Below are positions 46,248 through 48,769 of a DNA stretch of 48,769 nt, piece after piece. Each line of letters starts with the position of its first letter. Positions within the stretch are counted from its first letter, which is position 1. The position numbers and the translations under genes are program-made. The notes beneath the pieces were generated by a model. The model did no database searches and had not been told where the DNA came from. It saw only the letters and a list, made by a program, of their open reading frames with translations. Source of the DNA: an uncultured Prevotellaceae bacterium (GTDB taxonomy: Bacteria > Bacteroidota > Bacteroidia > Bacteroidales > Muribaculaceae); contig ONEL01000016.1 of assembly GCA_900316835.1 (NCBI GenBank), positions 1-48,769 of the forward strand, in the 5' to 3' direction.

Positions 46248-47834
46248 TTATTTTGTTTCTACAATGTCGAGATTAGTCTTTGATTTCTTTGAAATCTGCT
46301 TGCAGATGATGCTCACATCGGCAATCAAGAGTGCGGTGAATACCACGGCAAAGATCCAGAAGGTGGTTTGAACGTGCCCCGAAGTGAGGTCGCTAATGGC
46401 AACCTTGTTGGGCATGAGGTCCTGAATGGTCCAGGGCTGGCGACCCACCTCGGCAACTATCCAGCCACACATCGAGCACAGGTAGGTGAGGGGTATGGTC
46501 AATATGGCAAGCCAGTAGCCTAGCTTGGCTAATTTTTCTTTTCCAGGCACCCACTTGGGCTTATAGAGAAGAAGTAACACCACAATGAAGAAAAGCACAA
46601 GATAGCCACCTGTAGTGACCATGGCATGGAATGAGTAGAACGAGAGTGGTACGTTAGGGACAGCTTCACTTGGCTCATCAAGGTAGGCATAGCCCAGATA
46701 CTGGAAGTTGTCATCGATGACCTGGCGATGTTGCTGAAGCGATGCGGAGTCGCCATTTTTCAATGCCGCATTATATTGAGCCAGCGCGTTCCTGGCTGCC
46801 TTGCCGTGCTCAATGCGTTGAGCGTAGGAGATAGTGCTGATGCTATAGCCTTGCTCGTCTTGCGACTTGCCGGCAATAATGTCTTCTATGCCAGGAACAA
46901 AAGCATTGAAACGGTGAGTGGCAAGAAATGCGAGACCATGGGGAATGGAAATGTCGAAAAGATAAGGCTCCTCGTCACTGCCCACTTCCTTGGCGGGATT
47001 CAGGATGCCAAAGGCTACAATAGCTTGTCCTTGCTCGCCCTTGTAGAGACCTTCCATGGCGGCAAGTTTCATGGGTTGCTTCTGGGCAACTACCACGGCC
47101 GAGGTGTCGCCACTGATGCTGGTGAGAACGATGCCCACAAGCCCTACCCAAGCGCCCACCTTGAGGCTGCGCATGCAATGCTCGCGGTTGCGACCCTTCA
47201 AGAGCATCCAGCCACACACTCCCACCACAAAGGCACCACCCAGTGCCCAGCAACTGGTCACGGTGTGGAACACCTTGGCAATAGCCATGGGCGAGAGGGC
47301 TACTTGCCAAAAACTGGTCATCTCGTTGCGCATGGTCTCAGGATTGAAGGTCACGCCGGTGGGATACTGCATCCACGCGTTAGCTACCAGTATCCACAAT
47401 GCCGAGATAGCGGCACCCAGCGCGGTGAGCCATGTGGATGCGAGATGAAATGCGGGCGAAACTTTTTTCCACCCAAAAAACATTACTGCAATAAAGGTCG
47501 ATTCCATAAAGAAAGCCAGAATGCCCTCAATGGCAAGTGGCGCGCCAAAGATGTCGCCCACAAACCAGCTATAGTTTGACCAGTTAGTGCCAAATTCAAA
47601 TTCCAGGATAATACCTGTTGCCACGCCTATAGCGAAGTTCACGCCAAACAGGGTCATCCAGAACTTTGTCGTGGCGAGCCATTTCTCATCGCGAGTGCGA
47701 TAATAGATCGTTTCAAGCACTCCTATCACAAGGCCCAGGCCCAGCGTGAGCGGTACAAAGAGCCAGTGATAGCACGCCGTGAGCGCAAATTGCGCACGCG
47801 ACCAGTCTACCGTGTTCATTAAAAGTTCGTTCAT
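46248..47834 (-). CDS. cydA: Cytochrome bd oxidase subunit I
   Basis: 528 aa. It carries the three hemes and the quinol site. The N-terminal His23 (ACYHWLFVPLTLG) is a likely heme ligand, and HTVTSCWALGGAFVVG holds another. The region VAQKQPMKLAAMEGLYKGE and the Q-loop are as in CydA, with a Q-loop of the short type. The promoter region lies upstream of the DUF4492 gene, and the heptamer array lies between that gene and cydA. Confidence 0.95.
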   Translation of the reverse strand: MNELLMNTVDWSRAQFALTACYHWLFVPLTLGLGLVIGVLETIYYRTRDEKWLATTKFWMTLFGVNFAIGVATGIILEFEFGTNWSNYSWFVGDIFGAPLAIEGILAFFMESTFIAVMFFGWKKVSPAFHLASTWLTALGAAISALWILVANAWMQYPTGVTFNPETMRNEMTSFWQVALSPMAIAKVFHTVTSCWALGGAFVVGVCGWMLLKGRNREHCMRSLKVGAWVGLVGIVLTSISGDTSAVVVAQKQPMKLAAMEGLYKGEQGQAIVAFGILNPAKEVGSDEEPYLFDISIPHGLAFLATHRFNAFVPGIEDIIAGKSQDEQGYSISTISYAQRIEHGKAARNALAQYNAALKNGDSASLQQHRQVIDDNFQYLGYAYLDEPSEAVPNVPLSFYSFHAMVTTGGYLVLFFIVVLLLLYKPKWVPGKEKLAKLGYWLAILTIPLTYLCSMCGWIVAEVGRQPWTIQDLMPNKVAISDLTSGHVQTTFWIFAVVFTALLIADVSIICKQISKKSKTNLDIVETK

Positions 47835-47843
47835 ATTTTAAAA

Positions 47844-48039
47844 AGTTTTCAGTTATCAGTTATCAGTTGTCAGTTTTCAGTTATTAGTTATCAGTTTTCA
47901 GTTATCAGTTTTCAGTTATCAGTTATCAGTTATCAGTTGTCAGTTTTCAGTTTTCAGTTATCAGATATTAGTTATCAGTTTTCAGTTATCAGTTTTCAGT
48001 TATCAGTTTTCAGTTATCAGTTTTCAGTTATCAGTTGTC
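47844..48039. repeat. 28-unit heptamer tandem array before cydA
   Basis: 28 units of 7 bp in perfect register, plus-strand consensus AGTTATC/AGTTTTC with variants AGTTGTC, AGTTATT and AGATATT. The sixth base of most units alternates A and T. It lies between the DUF4492 gene and cydA, within the likely transcript, and starts 10 nt upstream of the cydA ATG (47834). It resembles short tandemly repeated repetitive sequences known from cyanobacteria, but that is only analogy. Confidence 0.97.
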
Positions 48040-48058
48040 AGTAGTTTTGGACTGTTAC

Positions 48059-48310
48059 TTACTGGTTATTAATGAGTTGTTCTCTCACATACTGGGCTTT
48101 GCCCTCATCGCTATCGCTCCTGGAGGAGAGAAAATCAGGGAAAAATAATATTTTTATCACTACAAAGAAGATAAAGAGCTTGATAGCGATAATGACCCAC
48201 AATGTGCTACCCAGGGTCATGGAACGAAAACCGTCGACATAGAGGTCTACAGCCCGTGCCCAAAAGCCTTGCTTAACGGTTGTGGTGTGGCTGGTGTTGT
48301 CGCTTTCCAT
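48059..48310 (-). CDS. DUF4492 family small membrane protein upstream of cydAB
   Basis: 83 aa from the ATG at 48310 (MESDNTSHTTTVKQGFWARAV); the frame is open further upstream but with no family similarity. One TM helix (about 38-58, LWVIIAIKLFIFFVVIKILFF) is preceded by FWARAVDLYVDGFRSMTLGSTLW, the DUF4492 signature. Members typically precede cydA in Bacteroidetes and may be an accessory subunit of cytochrome bd. Confidence 0.82.
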   Translation of the reverse strand: MESDNTSHTTTVKQGFWARAVDLYVDGFRSMTLGSTLWVIIAIKLFIFFVVIKILFFPDFLSSRSDSDEGKAQYVREQLINNQ

Positions 48311-48332
48311 AGTGCTGACTTTTTTAAATTGC

Positions 48333-48340
48333 CAAATATA
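48333..48340 (-). promoter_or_regulatory. -7 promoter element of the DUF4492-cydAB operon
   Basis: TATATTTG on the minus strand, exact consensus, 23 nt before the DUF4492 ATG. A -33 element is not clear. Confidence 0.6.
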
Positions 48341-48399
48341 GGGAAATAATTGAAAAACCACAAGAAGAAATAAAAAAAATTAAAAAAAAAGGGGGGGGA

Positions 48400-48636
48400 G
48401 GGTGTGTGTCAAAATGTGAGAAAAGACGCAGCTCAGGCTGTTGCAAAAGTGTGATAAAAGGTGCAACTCCCCCTCTAAGATAGAGGGGGCTGGGGGGAGT
48501 ATGAACACACCAGCCCTGCCTTATTCTTCTGATTAACAATATCTTCTGTGTTGTCATACTCCTCCGCCCTTCGGGCACCTCCTCTATCTTAGAGGAGGAG
48601 TTCTCATTAGATTTCGCATTTTGCAACAGCCTCATA
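48400..48636. mobile_element. MITE-like inverted-repeat element, copy 2, with nested end
   Basis: The inner element (48433-48634) has terminal repeats AGGCTGTTGCAAAA (14 bp, perfect) and two inverted arms: C-rich arm 48465-48504 and the longer arm at 48554-48602 (reverse of copy 1's). The middle ~50 bp is unlike copy 1. Just outside the left end, 48400-48432, lies a second terminal-repeat-like stretch (GGGTGTGTGTCAAAATG then GACGCAGCT) that matches the right terminus of copy 1, including its inner part. This looks like an older copy 1-type end into which a differently-ended element was placed. No transposase is present. Confidence 0.7.
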
Positions 48637-48672
48637 AAAAAACAAACAAGATTGTAATTTTACCTCCAAAAA

Positions 48673-48704
48673 TTTGCATTTTACCTTTTTGTGTATTATC
48701 TTTG
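48673..48704 (+). promoter_or_regulatory. Strong promoter of a gene leaving the window
   Basis: TTTG (48673-48676), 20 nt, then TATCTTTG (48697-48704): both elements exact with ideal spacing, the best promoter in the window. The first downstream ATG is at 48763. Confidence 0.75.
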
Positions 48705-48762
48705 CAGCGTGAATTACGACACACATCATGTATTAACCTTAATTTAAACAACATTACACATC

Positions 48763-48769
48763 ATGAACA
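48763..48769 (+). CDS. Possible start of a gene cut by the window end
   Basis: ATGAACA at the end of the window could be the first codons (Met-Asn) of a gene served by the promoter at 48673-48704, giving a 5' UTR of about 50 nt. Too little is visible to say more. Confidence 0.4.

Noticed and set aside
47844..48039. CRISPR array
   Set aside because: The repeats are contiguous 7-bp units without spacers, and no cas gene is present.
48324..48635. 103-codon frame across the second inverted-repeat element
   Set aside because: It translates hairpin arms of a repeat; the DUF4492 gene and repeat structure explain this stretch.

Overview
The window reads as a chromosomal segment of a gut-type Bacteroidales bacterium, closest in flavour to Muribaculaceae or Prevotellaceae. 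The evidence is: promoters with the Bacteroidetes TAnnTTTG element, a PorQ-like type IX secretion (T9SS) protein plus two secreted proteins with matching T9SS-like C-terminal tails, Bacteroidetes-specific families (DUF4834, DUF4492, DUF3316, TIGR02757, DUF6377), a TGS-domain uridine kinase and a SufBCDS cluster. I see no transposase, integrase, phage, CRISPR or defence gene. The window is mostly core genome with a few accessory pieces. The genus is an inference.

Layout. 0.2-1.5 kb: two tandem deoxynucleoside kinases. 1.6-3.5 kb: a secreted T9SS-cargo-like protein. 3.7-5.6 kb: psd-pssA (phosphatidylethanolamine synthesis) and DUF4834. 5.6-8.2 kb (minus): ruvB and a polysaccharide flippase. 8.4-9.6 kb: mannose-1-phosphate guanylyltransferase and tRNA-Leu(CAG). 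9.9-14.8 kb: sufBCDS, with a 9-bp-period TCTAGA array between sufB and sufC. 15.06-15.26 kb: a MITE-like inverted-repeat element. 15.3-17.3 kb (minus): gyrB. 17.5-19.1 kb: a membrane-bound TPR/HTH regulator. 19.2-23.1 kb (minus): rocD, a strong 6S-RNA-like structured RNA, a secreted T9SS-cargo-like gene, and a detached 40-bp copy of the rocD 3' end. 23.3-30.4 kb: parC, DUF3316, S41 lipoprotein peptidase, trmO and the TGS-uridine kinase. 30.5-32.9 kb (minus): a Wzc-type tyrosine kinase with a tyrosine-glycine tail. 33.2-37.9 kb: M6 protease with dockerin, tetrapyrrole-type methyltransferase, MBL hydrolase and a small exported protein. 38.0-41.9 kb (minus): TIGR02757, DUF3298-like, ispH, cmk and a TonB-C protein. 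42.2-43.2 kb: porQ. 43.2-48.3 kb (minus): DUF4492-cydA-cydB-tonB-acyltransferase-DUF6440, with 28 heptamer repeats before cydA. 48.4-48.64 kb: a second, nested copy of the MITE-like element, then a strong promoter for a gene that leaves the window.

How the parts fit. PorQ belongs to the machinery that would export and attach the two CTD-bearing proteins. psd and pssA perform consecutive steps of phospholipid synthesis. SufBCDS builds Fe-S clusters needed by proteins such as IspH. CydAB supports respiration at very low oxygen. gyrB and parC are from the two type II topoisomerases.

The most unusual signals are outside the genes: the 6S-like RNA, the duplicated rocD tail that brackets the 6S RNA and a cargo gene, the modular inverted-repeat elements with swapped ends, and two phased short tandem arrays inside the suf and cyd operons. 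No wholly new multi-gene system is evident.
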